Origin: an uncultured Collinsella sp. | Lineage (GTDB): Bacteria > Actinomycetota > Coriobacteriia > Coriobacteriales > Coriobacteriaceae | DNA length: 26,849 nucleotides | Direction: 5' to 3' | Assembly (NCBI GenBank): GCA_900544425.1 | Contig: UQUX01000008.1 | Coordinates: 1-26,849, forward strand | Shown here: positions 14,384 to 21,999 of the stretch, piece after piece | How positions within the stretch are numbered: position 1 is the first letter of the stretch | Layout: each line of letters opens with the position of its first letter | Notes under the pieces: model-generated | The model's database searches: none | The model's input: the letters and a program-made list of their open reading frames with translations, nothing else | Told to the model about the DNA's origin: nothing | Program-made: the position numbers and the translations under genes

Positions 14384-16171
14384 CTACATCAGGCGCAGAC
14401 TGACGTCCTTGAGCTGGGCGCCGCTAACGGCACTCGGAGCGCCCGACATAAGGTCGGAGCCGCTGGCCGTCTTGGGGAACGCCATGACGTCGCGGATGGA
14501 GTCGGAACCGGTGAGCAGCATGCACACGCGGTCCAGGCCCAGAGCGAAACCGCCCATCGGGGGCGCACCAAACTTGAGGGCCTCCATGAGGAAGCCGAAC
14601 TGAGACTCGGCACGCTCCTCGGTAAAGCCCAGGAGCTTGAGCATGGACATCTGCATCTCGGCGTTGTGGATACGCATACCGCCGCCGCCGGCCTCAAAGC
14701 CGTCCATGACAAAGTCGTAGGTGCAAGAACCGGCTGCCAACGGGTCGGCCTCGATCTTGGCGATGTCGGTCTCGGTCGGCAGGGTAAAGGGCTGGTGCTC
14801 GGCAGCATAGGCCTTGCGATCCTCGTCCCAGTGGAACAGCGGGAAGTTGACGACCCACAGGAAGTCGTGGCCCTCGCGCTTGATCTCGAGCGCATTGGCC
14901 ATGTGCGAACGCATGCCGCCCAGGATCTCGTCGGAGAGCAAGCGCGGGCCGGCGGCGAACATCACAAGGTCGCCGGGCTCGACATCCATGCGCTCGCGCA
15001 GAGCCGCCATCTCCTCGTCCGAGAAGAACTTGACGATGGGGCTGTTGATAGAGCCGTCCTCGCGGAAAGCAATCCAGGCCAGGCCCTTGGCGCCAAACGT
15101 GGAGGCCACGCCGGCAAGCTTATCGATCTTGGCACGTGCCCAGGCACCGGCGCCCTTGGCGTTGATGGCCTTGACGACAGAGCCCTCCTCGTTTGCGGCA
15201 GTCGCAAAGACCTTGAACTTGGAGTTGGCGAAGATGTCGGTCAGGTCGACCAGGTGCATGCCATAGCGGGTATCGGGCTTGTCGGAGCCATAGGTGTCCA
15301 TGGCCTCCCAGTAGTCCATACGACGCAGCGGCGTAGGCATCTCGACGCCCATGCGGCCGAAGGCGTCGGCCAGGACCTCCTCGAGCGCGCTCATGACGTC
15401 GTTCTGGTCCACGAAGGACATCTCGATATCGACCTGGGTGAACTCGGGCTGACGGTCGGCACGCAGGTCCTCGTCGCGGAAGCACTTGGCAACCTGGTAG
15501 TAGCGCTCGACGCCACCGACCATGAGCAGCTGCTTCAGGAGCTGCGGGGACTGCGGCAGGGCGTAGAAGTTACCCGGCTGAATACGGCTGGGAACGATGA
15601 AGTCGCGAGCGCCCTCGGGCGTGGACTTGAACAGGGAGGGCGTCTCGACCTCCATGAACTCACGGTTGTGCAGAGCCTCCCGAATGGCAAAGGTAAAGTC
15701 GGAGCGCAGCTTGAGGTTGGCCATCATCTCGGGACGACGGAGGTCCAGATAGCGATAGCGCAGGCGGGTGTCCTCGCTCGTCTCGATGCCGTCCTCGATC
15801 TGGAACGGCGGGGTGACGGACGTGTTGAGCACCTCGGCGTGGTCGGTCAGGACCTCGATCTCGCCGGTCGCGAGCTTGGTGTTGGTGGTCTCCTCACCAC
15901 GAGCGCGCACGACGCCGTGGATCTTGATGGGCCACTCGGGACGCATGGTCTCGGCGATCTTAAAGGCATCGCCGTCGGAGTGCTCGGGGTCGAAGGTGAG
16001 CTGCGTGATGCCCTCGCGGTCACGAAGGTCGCAGAAGATAAGGCCGCCGTGGTCGCGGCGACGACTCACCCAACCGGTAAGGGTGACCTCTTCGCCCACG
16101 TTCTCGAAGCGAAGCTCGCCGCAGGTACGGGTGTGCATGGAATGCTCATCGATGGGACGGGTCTGGCTCAT
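14384..16171 (-). CDS. aspS: Aspartyl-tRNA synthetase, possibly non-discriminating
   Basis: The protein is 595 aa, a bacterial-type class IIb synthetase. An OB-fold anticodon domain (about 13-115) leads into the catalytic core with motif 1 (RYRYLDLRRPEM), the loop SPQLLKQLLMVGG, motif 2 (FRDEDLRADRQPEF) and motif 3 (GFALGLDRVCMLL), with a GAD insertion between. It charges tRNA-Asp. The OB-fold segment reads RRRDHGGLIF, with His41 where Pseudomonas non-discriminating AspRS has His31 and E. coli AspRS has Leu. This hints that it also makes Asp-tRNA-Asn for the GatCAB route, which is inference. The ATG at 16171 has AAAGGAGG 9 bases upstream. A leader hairpin precedes it. Confidence 0.97.
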   Translation of the reverse strand: MSQTRPIDEHSMHTRTCGELRFENVGEEVTLTGWVSRRRDHGGLIFCDLRDREGITQLTFDPEHSDGDAFKIAETMRPEWPIKIHGVVRARGEETTNTKLATGEIEVLTDHAEVLNTSVTPPFQIEDGIETSEDTRLRYRYLDLRRPEMMANLKLRSDFTFAIREALHNREFMEVETPSLFKSTPEGARDFIVPSRIQPGNFYALPQSPQLLKQLLMVGGVERYYQVAKCFRDEDLRADRQPEFTQVDIEMSFVDQNDVMSALEEVLADAFGRMGVEMPTPLRRMDYWEAMDTYGSDKPDTRYGMHLVDLTDIFANSKFKVFATAANEEGSVVKAINAKGAGAWARAKIDKLAGVASTFGAKGLAWIAFREDGSINSPIVKFFSDEEMAALRERMDVEPGDLVMFAAGPRLLSDEILGGMRSHMANALEIKREGHDFLWVVNFPLFHWDEDRKAYAAEHQPFTLPTETDIAKIEADPLAAGSCTYDFVMDGFEAGGGGMRIHNAEMQMSMLKLLGFTEERAESQFGFLMEALKFGAPPMGGFALGLDRVCMLLTGSDSIRDVMAFPKTASGSDLMSGAPSAVSGAQLKDVSLRLM

Positions 16172-16192
16172 ACCAGTGATCCTCCTTTATGG

Positions 16193-16234
16193 ATCTGTGC
16201 CGCCCCGTGTCGTTCCGGGCGGCGTCGTACAGAT
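16193..16234 (-). other. Hairpin in the aspS leader
   Basis: ATCTGT/ACAGAT (16193-16198 with 16229-16234) and the inner GCCGCCC/GGGCGGC (16199-16205 with 16217-16223) form a bulged hairpin just before the aspS ribosome site. No T-box consensus is visible. It could tune translation or be incidental. The remainder of 16172-16427 shows nothing else I can support beyond an unproven promoter for serB. Confidence 0.3.
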
Positions 16235-16427
16235 TTGCCCAGCCTGCGTAAACCGCGCAGCCAGACATGGCGTTCTATCTTATCGCACCTGTGTCGATGT
16301 GCCGCGGAAAAGTGGCTCCTGCCCAAAGACTTGACGGAGACGAAACAATTGATGCGTCGCGGCACCCGTCTGCACGCGTCACGTGCGACAATATGCCCCA
16401 ATAAAACAGCACTTGGAAAGGCCCGTC

Positions 16428-17063
16428 ATGACTGCACGGCTCATTGTTATGGATATCGACTCCACGCTCATCAACCAGGAGGTCATCGACCTGTTGGGCG
16501 AGGAGGCCGGCGTAGGCGAGCAAGTGGCGAAGATCACTGAGCGCGCCATGCGCGGCGAACTGGACTTTAAGCAGGCGCTCGAGGAGCGCGTGGGGCTGCT
16601 TGCCGGCTTGGACGAGAGTGTGTTCGAGCGTACCTTTGAGCGCGTGACGTTTACTCCTGGCGCGCTGGAGCTTGTGCGCTCAGCGCACAGCAAGGGCTGG
16701 AAGGTCGGCGTGGTAAGCGGCGGCTTCCATGAGGTGGCCGACAAGATCGTGGCCGCCGCGGGCATCGATTTTTGCCTGGCTAACCGCCTAGAGGTCGTGG
16801 ACGGCAAGCTCACCGGTAAGCTGGCGGCAGACATCGTGACCAAGGAATCCAAGCTCATCCAGCTGCTGGATTGGGCGGTTGAGTGCGGTGTCGACATGGC
16901 CCACACCGTCGCGATCGGTGACGGCGCCAACGACATCCCCATGATTCAGGCCGCGGGCACGGGCATCGCGTTTTGCGCCAAGCCCAAGACGCGCGAAGCC
17001 GCCCCGTTTGCCATCGATGAGCGCAACCTGATGCTCGCCATGGACATCATCCTGCGCGACTAG
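16428..17063 (+). CDS. serB: Phosphoserine phosphatase (HAD family)
   Basis: The protein is 211 aa. HAD motif I is VMDIDST, with nucleophile Asp9 and acid/base Asp11; motif II is VVSGG; motif III/IV is IGDGANDIPM. The FTPGALELV cap region is typical of SerB. It would hydrolyse phosphoserine to serine in the last step of serine synthesis. There is no N-terminal ACT domain, so it is the short form. The ATG at 16428 is chosen because GGAAAGG lies 6 bases upstream; an in-frame ATG at 16383 adds 15 residues without a ribosome site. It is the first plus-strand gene and stands alone between aspS (divergent) and the lar genes, from which it is separated by 114 bp and a dyad. Confidence 0.92.
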   Translation: MTARLIVMDIDSTLINQEVIDLLGEEAGVGEQVAKITERAMRGELDFKQALEERVGLLAGLDESVFERTFERVTFTPGALELVRSAHSKGWKVGVVSGGFHEVADKIVAAAGIDFCLANRLEVVDGKLTGKLAADIVTKESKLIQLLDWAVECGVDMAHTVAIGDGANDIPMIQAAGTGIAFCAKPKTREAAPFAIDERNLMLAMDIILRD

Positions 17064-17099
17064 TCGATCCTTCTAACAAGAGAATCAGTCTGTCCTATA

Positions 17100-17133
17100 G
17101 TTTCCGAACAATTTTGTCTTAGTGTTCGGAAAC
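17100..17133 (+). promoter_or_regulatory. Perfect 11-bp dyad upstream of larB (operator candidate)
   Basis: GTTTCCGAACA at 17100-17110 and TGTTCGGAAAC at 17123-17133 flank 12 bp. It ends 44 bp before the larB ATG. A TAGACT -10-like hexamer lies at 17149-17154. The TetR-type gene at the end of this operon is the obvious candidate to bind it. No U-tract follows, so it is not a convincing serB terminator. No equivalent site was found before larA. Confidence 0.5.
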
Positions 17134-17177
17134 ATACCCTTTGAGTGCTAGACTTTGCGCCGTCGAAGGGAACATAT

Positions 17178-17960
17178 ATGGATAAGCGAGATCTTGAGCA
17201 ATTGCTGAGCGATGTTGCCGGCGGAGTAGTCACCCCGGCAGTCGCCCTCACGCGCCTCCAGACGGCGCCAACCGCCGATCTGGGTTTTGCGAAGCTCGAT
17301 CTTTCGCGCGGGGTGCGCCAGGGAGCCGGCGAGGTTGTCTACGGCGCCGGTAAAACCGCCGAGCAAATTGCCGCCATTATCGAAGCGCTGCGCGATGCCG
17401 GTCAGGAGCGCATCCTGGTCACGCGCCTGGACAGCGAAAAAGCAGCCCGTACCTCGGAGCTTCTCGGCAACGACATCGACCTGGGATATGCCCCGAACGC
17501 CCAGCTCGCCCTGGTGGGTGGCAAGCCCTCCCCCACCGGTAACGGACGCGTTGTCGTCGCCTGCGCCGGCACGAGCGACCTGCCCGTCGCCGAAGAGGCG
17601 GCACTGACGGCCGAGTTCTACGGCAACGAGGTCGACCGCCTCTACGACGTGGGTGTCGCCGGCCTGCACCGCCTGCTCGCTCATGCCGAGGAACTTGCCC
17701 AGGCGCAGGTGGTCATCGCCATCGCCGGCATGGAAGGCGCCCTGGCGAGCGTTATCGGCGGTCTGGTGAGCTGTCCGGTCATTGCCGTTCCCACCAGCGT
17801 GGGCTACGGCGCGAGCTTTGGTGGCGTAGCCGCGCTGCTCGCCATGCTCAACTCCTGTGCCAGTGGCGTTTCGGTCGTCAATATCGACAACGGCTTTGGT
17901 GCCGCCTACCAGGCAAGTCTTATCAATCATCTGAGCGCCGGTACATCCCGCGCCCGTTAA
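17178..17960 (+). CDS. larB: LarB, nickel-pincer cofactor biosynthesis (pyridinium biscarboxylate synthase)
   Basis: The protein is 260 aa. LarB carboxylates and hydrolyses nicotinic acid adenine dinucleotide, the first step towards the nickel-pincer nucleotide of lactate racemase. Visible features are the short N-terminal helical part, the segment GEVVYGAGKTAEQIAAII, and the PurE-like C-terminal domain (VVVACAGTSDLPVAEEAA, GGLVSCPVIAVPTSVGYG, NIDNGFGAAYQAS). The ATG at 17178 is preferred to 17145 because GAAGGGA lies about 6 bases upstream. It is the first gene of the plus-strand lar operon, and larC starts 10 bp after its stop. LarB, larC and the TetR gene are probably one transcript. Confidence 0.95.
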   Translation: MDKRDLEQLLSDVAGGVVTPAVALTRLQTAPTADLGFAKLDLSRGVRQGAGEVVYGAGKTAEQIAAIIEALRDAGQERILVTRLDSEKAARTSELLGNDIDLGYAPNAQLALVGGKPSPTGNGRVVVACAGTSDLPVAEEAALTAEFYGNEVDRLYDVGVAGLHRLLAHAEELAQAQVVIAIAGMEGALASVIGGLVSCPVIAVPTSVGYGASFGGVAALLAMLNSCASGVSVVNIDNGFGAAYQASLINHLSAGTSRAR

Positions 17961-17970
17961 GGAGCATTCC

Positions 17971-18888
17971 ATGTCCAACCATCAGCATACGCTTATCATC
18001 GACGGCACCTCGGGCATCAGCGGCGATATGACCGTCGCGGCCCTGCTCGACCTGGGCGCCAGCGAGGAGCACCTGCGCGAACAGCTCGCCACGCTGCCGG
18101 TCGACGGCTTTTCGATCTCCGTGACGCGCGTAAACAAGCATGGCATCGACGCCTGCGATTTCGACGTTCAGCTGGCAGAAGAGCTCAAGAACCACGACCA
18201 CGACATGGCATGGCTCTACGGCAACGAAACAGCTGCCGAGCACACGCACGAGCACGAGCACGAGCACCACCATCATGACCATGACGAGCATGAGCACTGT
18301 CATGAGCATGATCATGAGACCCACGGCCATGGCCACGAGGGTCACCATCACGCCCACCACCATCACCACCATTCTTTGGCGGACGTCACCGCTATCATCG
18401 ACGGCTCGCAGCTAAGCGATGGCACCAAGCGTCGTGCGCTCGCCATCTTTACCGCGCTCGCCGCCGCCGAGGCAAAGGCCCACGGCAAAACGCCCGAGAC
18501 CGTCATGTTCCACGAGGTAGGCGCCGTCGATTCCATCGTCGACGTCTGCTCTGTCGCCATCTGCCTCGATGACCTAGGTATTGAGGACATCGTGGTCGAG
18601 TCGCTCTCCGAAGGCCACGGAACCATTCGCTGCGCCCACGGCCTTATGCCCATTCCCGTCCCCGCTGTCGTCAACCTGTGCCAGGCGGGCAATATCGCCC
18701 TCACGCCCGCACCGGTCGCTGGCGAGCTCGTGACGCCCACGGGCGCCGCCATCGTCACCGCGCTGCGCACGTCCGAGCACCTGCCGGCACGCTACCACAT
18801 CGAGGCCGTCGGCTACGGCGCCGGCAAGCGCCCCTACGAGGGTTGCTCCGGCACGCTCCGTTGTCTACTCGTTGACGTGGATGCATAG
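17971..18888 (+). CDS. larC: LarC N-terminal half (LarC1 type), nickel insertion, with His-rich segment
   Basis: The protein is 305 aa. LarC inserts Ni2+ into the pincer cofactor. The N-terminal block (DGTSGISGDMTVAALLDLGA) and the HEVGAVDSIVDV, HGLMPIPVPAV and GELVTPTGAAI motifs are LarC1 hallmarks. Residues 91-134 contain 26 His in 44 positions, mixed with Asp/Glu, probably for nickel binding or storage. The frame stops right after GYGAGKRPYEGCSG and the TLRCLL strand. The LarC2 domain, which binds CTP and in Lactiplantibacillus is reached by ribosomal frameshifting, is absent in all forward frames because the TetR gene begins 3 bp later. The protein is therefore LarC1-only unless LarC2 is encoded elsewhere. 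GGAG before the ATG at 17971 supports the start. Confidence 0.92.
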   Translation: MSNHQHTLIIDGTSGISGDMTVAALLDLGASEEHLREQLATLPVDGFSISVTRVNKHGIDACDFDVQLAEELKNHDHDMAWLYGNETAAEHTHEHEHEHHHHDHDEHEHCHEHDHETHGHGHEGHHHAHHHHHHSLADVTAIIDGSQLSDGTKRRALAIFTALAAAEAKAHGKTPETVMFHEVGAVDSIVDVCSVAICLDDLGIEDIVVESLSEGHGTIRCAHGLMPIPVPAVVNLCQAGNIALTPAPVAGELVTPTGAAIVTALRTSEHLPARYHIEAVGYGAGKRPYEGCSGTLRCLLVDVDA

Positions 18889-18890
18889 CC

Positions 18891-19430
18891 ATGGATGCCC
18901 GCAAAGAAAAAAGCCGCGCTGCCATCGTTGCAGCGTTCTCCGAGCTGCTACGCGAAGAGGATTACGGCAAGATTACCGTCGGCGACATCATCGCTCGTGC
19001 CCATGTTGGTCGGGCCACGTTCTACGGCCTCTTCAAGAGCAAAGACGACCTACTGTCCGAGCTCGTGAACGACATCTGCGCCCACGCCCTCGACGACGAT
19101 GGTACGCCGCTCGACGACCCACTCGTGCAAGTCGAGCATATCCTCAACAACCTCTGGGAGCGCCGCCAGGGCGTACGGGCACTGGTAGCCGGCGCCGGCT
19201 CACGCGTCTTCGCCGACTGCCTCCGCAAGACTATCATGTCGCGCGCAGCCGAAACCGTCCCCGCCGACCCCGCAGGCCCCGCCAGCACCATGGACCGCAG
19301 CTTCTTACTACACCACATAGCCTCAAGCTTCGTAGGAATGGTCCAATGGTGGGCATGGCACAACTTCGAAGCAGAAAAAGTCAACGTAGCCAAAGACTAC
19401 CTCTCAGCCATAAAGCCCCTCTTCAACTAA
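18891..19430 (+). CDS. TetR-family transcriptional regulator, candidate lar regulator
   Basis: The protein is 179 aa. Residues about 8-55 form the TetR helix-turn-helix (ITVGDIIARAHVGRATFYGLF, here cut short of its conserved end). The C-terminal part is helical, with HHIASSFVGMVQWWAW near 140-155, as in TetR proteins with a TetR_C_33-like domain. The ATG is 3 bp after the larC stop, so translation is probably coupled and the gene belongs to the lar operon. In Lactiplantibacillus the lar regulator is a Crp-type protein, so a TetR here would be a different solution. Control of lar genes is inferred from position only. Confidence 0.88.
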   Translation: MDARKEKSRAAIVAAFSELLREEDYGKITVGDIIARAHVGRATFYGLFKSKDDLLSELVNDICAHALDDDGTPLDDPLVQVEHILNNLWERRQGVRALVAGAGSRVFADCLRKTIMSRAAETVPADPAGPASTMDRSFLLHHIASSFVGMVQWWAWHNFEAEKVNVAKDYLSAIKPLFN

Positions 19431-19587
19431 GTAAGAACCTCATCCCAAAGCATCGCCCCAACCCAGGCCGCCACGCATCCCAAAGCGTCACTCGCACTTC
19501 AACGCCCTTACCAGCAACAAGCCCCTCCCATCCAAATTCAGATATATATGTCGGGTTGCTTGTTCCAACGCGACTAAGATCCCGCAG
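19431..19587. other. Non-coding stretch after the TetR gene
   Basis: No reading frame with a ribosome site, no terminator and no strong repeat can be supported here. The sequence is C/A-rich on the plus strand, and the base composition is clearly less GC-rich than that of its neighbours. Confidence 0.6.
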
Positions 19588-19710
19588 CTGGCCGCATGGG
19601 GTAACTTCCCAGCGCATTCCGCAGGACGAAAGAACCCCCGCCGCACGAAGTGCGCAGCGGGGGTTCTTTCATGTCCGAGGACGCGCTGGGAAATTACCCC
19701 ATGCGGCCAG
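19588..19710 (-). repeat. Nested-hairpin element, copy A (3' end of larD)
   Basis: The outer arms 19588-19615 and 19683-19710 pair over 28 positions with one G-T pair. Inside, TCCGCAGGACG and CATGTCCGAGGAC pair around an internal loop (GCA opposite GA) and an AT bulge. A 13-bp inner stem, 19629-19641 with 19657-19669, is capped by CGCACGAAGTGCG plus a CA bulge. Copy B at 22110-22236 has the same conserved parts in the same order but different arm sequences. It begins 23 bp after the larD stop and lies between convergent genes. The inner stem ends in TTCTTT on the minus strand, so terminator activity is possible in this copy. Confidence 0.75.
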
Positions 19711-19732
19711 CGGACAACTATGTAGCCTTTGA

Positions 19733-20464
19733 CTAGAACATGCCCAAGAAACCATGCACAAACAGCGCGGCCAGAGCGGCACCGACAAACGGCGCGATGC
19801 CAGGAACGAGCAGGCCGTACTTCCAGTTGTTGTCGGCCTTGTTCTTAATCGGCAGCACCTGATAGGCCATGCGAGGACCAAGGTCACGAGCCTGGTTCAT
19901 GGCGAAGCCGGTGATGCCGCCCATGCCCATGCCAACAGCCCAAACGATCAGACCGACGCAGATAGCGAGCATCAGGACGTTCTCGCCAGCACGGTTAGCA
20001 GCAGCAAGGATGGCGCTGATGAACACAAAGGTGCAGATAGCCTCGCAGAAGAAATTACGGGCATAGTTCGTACCCTCGGTGGTGGGGTTGGTCGAGAAGA
20101 TGTTGCGCTGAGCAATGGGATCGATGACACCATCGGAAGCCTTGAACTCATCGGCATACATCAACCATGCGATCACGGCACCCGCAAAGCCGCCGAGCAT
20201 ATCGGCAATCATGAAGGGGATGCAGCTGCTCCACGGCACCAGACCGACGATGCACTGGGCAAGCACCATAGCCGGGTTCATGCACACGGCGCCACCAAAG
20301 ACAAACAGGCAGACCGAGATGCCAAAAGACCAAGTGGTGATGGCAAACATATGGCCGGAGCCCTGATACTTGGTACCCTTAAGCACGGTATCGCAGTGCA
20401 CGCCCACGCCAAAGATGATCATGAGGGCCGTTGCGCCGAATTCGCAGAGGAGTTTGGTAAGCAT
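19733..20464 (-). CDS. larD: LarD-like aquaglyceroporin (lactate/glycerol channel)
   Basis: The protein is 243 aa, a MIP-family channel with six membrane helices. The first half-helix motif is CMNPAM (NPA at 63-65); the second is MNQARDLGPR (NQA at 190-192), where the family norm is NPARDLGPR. The codon CAG was checked in the DNA. Close linkage downstream of larA (larA stop to this start 49 bp, same strand) matches LarD of Lactiplantibacillus, a GlpF-type channel that passes lactic acid. The ATG at 20464 has only a weak AAGG 4 bases upstream, which suggests coupling to larA. A plain glycerol facilitator is the alternative. Confidence 0.88.
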   Translation of the reverse strand: MLTKLLCEFGATALMIIFGVGVHCDTVLKGTKYQGSGHMFAITTWSFGISVCLFVFGGAVCMNPAMVLAQCIVGLVPWSSCIPFMIADMLGGFAGAVIAWLMYADEFKASDGVIDPIAQRNIFSTNPTTEGTNYARNFFCEAICTFVFISAILAAANRAGENVLMLAICVGLIVWAVGMGMGGITGFAMNQARDLGPRMAYQVLPIKNKADNNWKYGLLVPGIAPFVGAALAALFVHGFLGMF

Positions 20465-20513
20465 AAAACCTTATCTTTCTTGTCGGTTATAAACGATTCG
20501 TTTAGGCCGCGTA

Positions 20514-21791
20514 CTAGTGCTGTGCGACGACAACGCCCAGGCCATCGGGAATGACGGCCACCTTGGCATCGGCACCCTTCATCTCAAAGGCGAGCTTGAG
20601 CGCCTCATCGAGGGTGTTGACCGGCGTCATGTGCATATCCTTGATCATCTGGTGATCGCACAGGTCGGTGACCATGATCACAGGGTGATGCGCCAGGATG
20701 CGGGCAAAGATCTGGCTCGTCCACTGGTCGGGCAGGGTCTCGTCCTTAGGACGGTCGATGCAGGCACGCTCAAACTCCGCCGGATCGTTGTCGGCGATGT
20801 TGTGATAGAAGCCCTCGCCACCGTGACCGTCGGCACAGCCGGCGACGTCGATGATCACGCCGCCCTCGGGAAGCGTAGCCTCGGCAGAGCACATGCCCTT
20901 CACGGCCTGATAGATGTTCTGGTCGAGCGGGTAGCCGCCGTTGGTGGTAATGGCAATCTCGCACTCGACGGGCTCAACGCCGGCAAGGCTCTTCACGAAC
21001 TCGCAGCCAGCCTCGTGCGCCTTGTGGATGTCGCCGGCAAAGGAGCCGATGACCTCGTGCTTGCCGTTGAGCACCACGTTGAGCACAAAGGCAAGGTGAG
21101 CCATCTCGGCAGCGGCAAACATGTCCTCGCTCACGTGGTTGTGGCACAGGTTGCCGGCACGCGAATGGGAATCGTTCACAAACTGACCGTTGTGGTTGTA
21201 CATGATGGTCTTGTAGCTGGCGATGCCAGGCAGGACGGACTTGCGGCTACCAGAGAAACCGGCAAAGAAGTGCGGCTCAATAAAGCCCTCGGCAAGCAGC
21301 AGATCGCAATCGGCAGCAATCTTGTTGATGATGCACTCGCCGCCAGAAGGCAGGGTGCCGATCTTTTTCATCATGCTGTCATCGGTCGCGACGTGCATAA
21401 CGATTTCCTCGTTGGCAACGATCTCCTCGCCGTACTTGTTGACGAGTTCCTCATGCGTCGACGGACGATGCATACCCGTAGCAACCAAAATGCGCACGCG
21501 AGCCTCGGGCGCAGCGGAATGGATGTGATGCAGCAGAATAGGCATCGTCACACGCGAGGGAACGGGACGCGTATGGTCGGAGCTAATGATGACGATATCC
21601 TTCTTGCCAGCACAAAGCTCCTCGAGCGACGGCGAGCCATAAGGGTTGGCAAGCGACTCCTCTACCAGCTCTTCCTGCGATTTCGTGGTCTTAAACTCGT
21701 TTTGATGACCTTCCATCACACCCGCGAAGTTCTTATCCTCGAGCTCCAGATGCAACGTCTTGTGGTCAAACGGCAGTTCACATTCAAACAA
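20514..21791 (-). CDS. larA: Nickel-dependent lactate racemase LarA
   Basis: The protein is 425 aa. LarA interconverts L- and D-lactate by hydride transfer to a nickel-pincer nucleotide bound covalently to Lys184. The catalytic and metal residues fall at the same numbers as in Lactiplantibacillus LarA: His108 (ATGMHRP), His174 (EPHFFAGF), Lys184 (GSRKSVLPG) and His200 (IMYNH). SSDHTRPVPSR is the nucleotide-binding motif. The start is a TTG at 21791, preceded by GGAAGAGG 10 bases upstream; the family N-terminus (ECELPFDHKT) supports it. It is first in a larA-larD unit that converges on larB-larC-tetR. LarA-like epimerases for other 2-hydroxy acids exist, so the lactate call rests on the larB/C/D context. 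Confidence 0.93.
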   Translation of the reverse strand: MFECELPFDHKTLHLELEDKNFAGVMEGHQNEFKTTKSQEELVEESLANPYGSPSLEELCAGKKDIVIISSDHTRPVPSRVTMPILLHHIHSAAPEARVRILVATGMHRPSTHEELVNKYGEEIVANEEIVMHVATDDSMMKKIGTLPSGGECIINKIAADCDLLLAEGFIEPHFFAGFSGSRKSVLPGIASYKTIMYNHNGQFVNDSHSRAGNLCHNHVSEDMFAAAEMAHLAFVLNVVLNGKHEVIGSFAGDIHKAHEAGCEFVKSLAGVEPVECEIAITTNGGYPLDQNIYQAVKGMCSAEATLPEGGVIIDVAGCADGHGGEGFYHNIADNDPAEFERACIDRPKDETLPDQWTSQIFARILAHHPVIMVTDLCDHQMIKDMHMTPVNTLDEALKLAFEMKGADAKVAVIPDGLGVVVAQH

Positions 21792-21918
21792 TGACGAGCG
21801 CCCTCTTCCTTTTCAACTGACACACTAGATAAACCGTTGGAAGGATACGCCGCTCACCGAAAAACACCACCGTCCACCGACCCATTAACACAACGTTCAT
21901 ATTTGACCCACAACAAAA
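21792..21918. other. larA upstream region
   Basis: This stretch should contain the larA promoter. I see no convincing -35/-10 pair and no copy of the larB dyad. A TTATCT hexamer near 21830 on the minus strand is the best -10 candidate. An 85-codon plus-strand frame from a TTG at 21837 has no ribosome site or family resemblance. Confidence 0.4.
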
Positions 21919-21948
21919 CGGCCGCGACCCCAAACGGGACCGCGGCCG
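21919..21948 (-). terminator. Terminator-like hairpin upstream of larA
   Basis: CGGCCGCG and CGCGGCCG (21919-21926 with 21941-21948), an inner CCC/GGG and a 4-base loop are followed on the minus strand by TTTTGTTGTG. It would stop transcripts coming from the ppc side before larA. No gene lies between it and ppc, so it may insulate larA or end a small non-coding transcript. Confidence 0.6.
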
Positions 21949-21999
21949 CTACAGTCGTAAGGCGAGAAGCACCACATGCATCTCAATCCCGATCGATAA

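Noticed and set aside
16193..16234. aspS leader considered as a T-box riboswitch
   Set aside because: I could find no T-box consensus, specifier loop or terminator/antiterminator pair; only a simple hairpin is visible.
18241..18372. Repetitive CAC/CAT stretch considered as a CRISPR or microsatellite
   Set aside because: It lies in frame within larC and encodes the His-rich segment known from this protein family. There are no regular spacers.
19616..19682. Kink-turn in the nested element (GCA opposite GA)
   Set aside because: The internal loop does not place tandem sheared G-A pairs in the standard register, so I do not claim a kink-turn.
18872..19732. 286-codon frame overlapping the TetR gene that might have been LarC2
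   Set aside because: Its translation is Arg/Pro-rich, without any LarC2 motif, and runs through the non-coding gap and the hairpin element. It is out of frame with the TetR gene, which has a clear helix-turn-helix.
20517..21794. 425-codon plus-strand frame exactly opposite larA
   Set aside because: It lies in the register that mirrors larA codons. The LarA catalytic residues on the minus strand settle which strand is coding.
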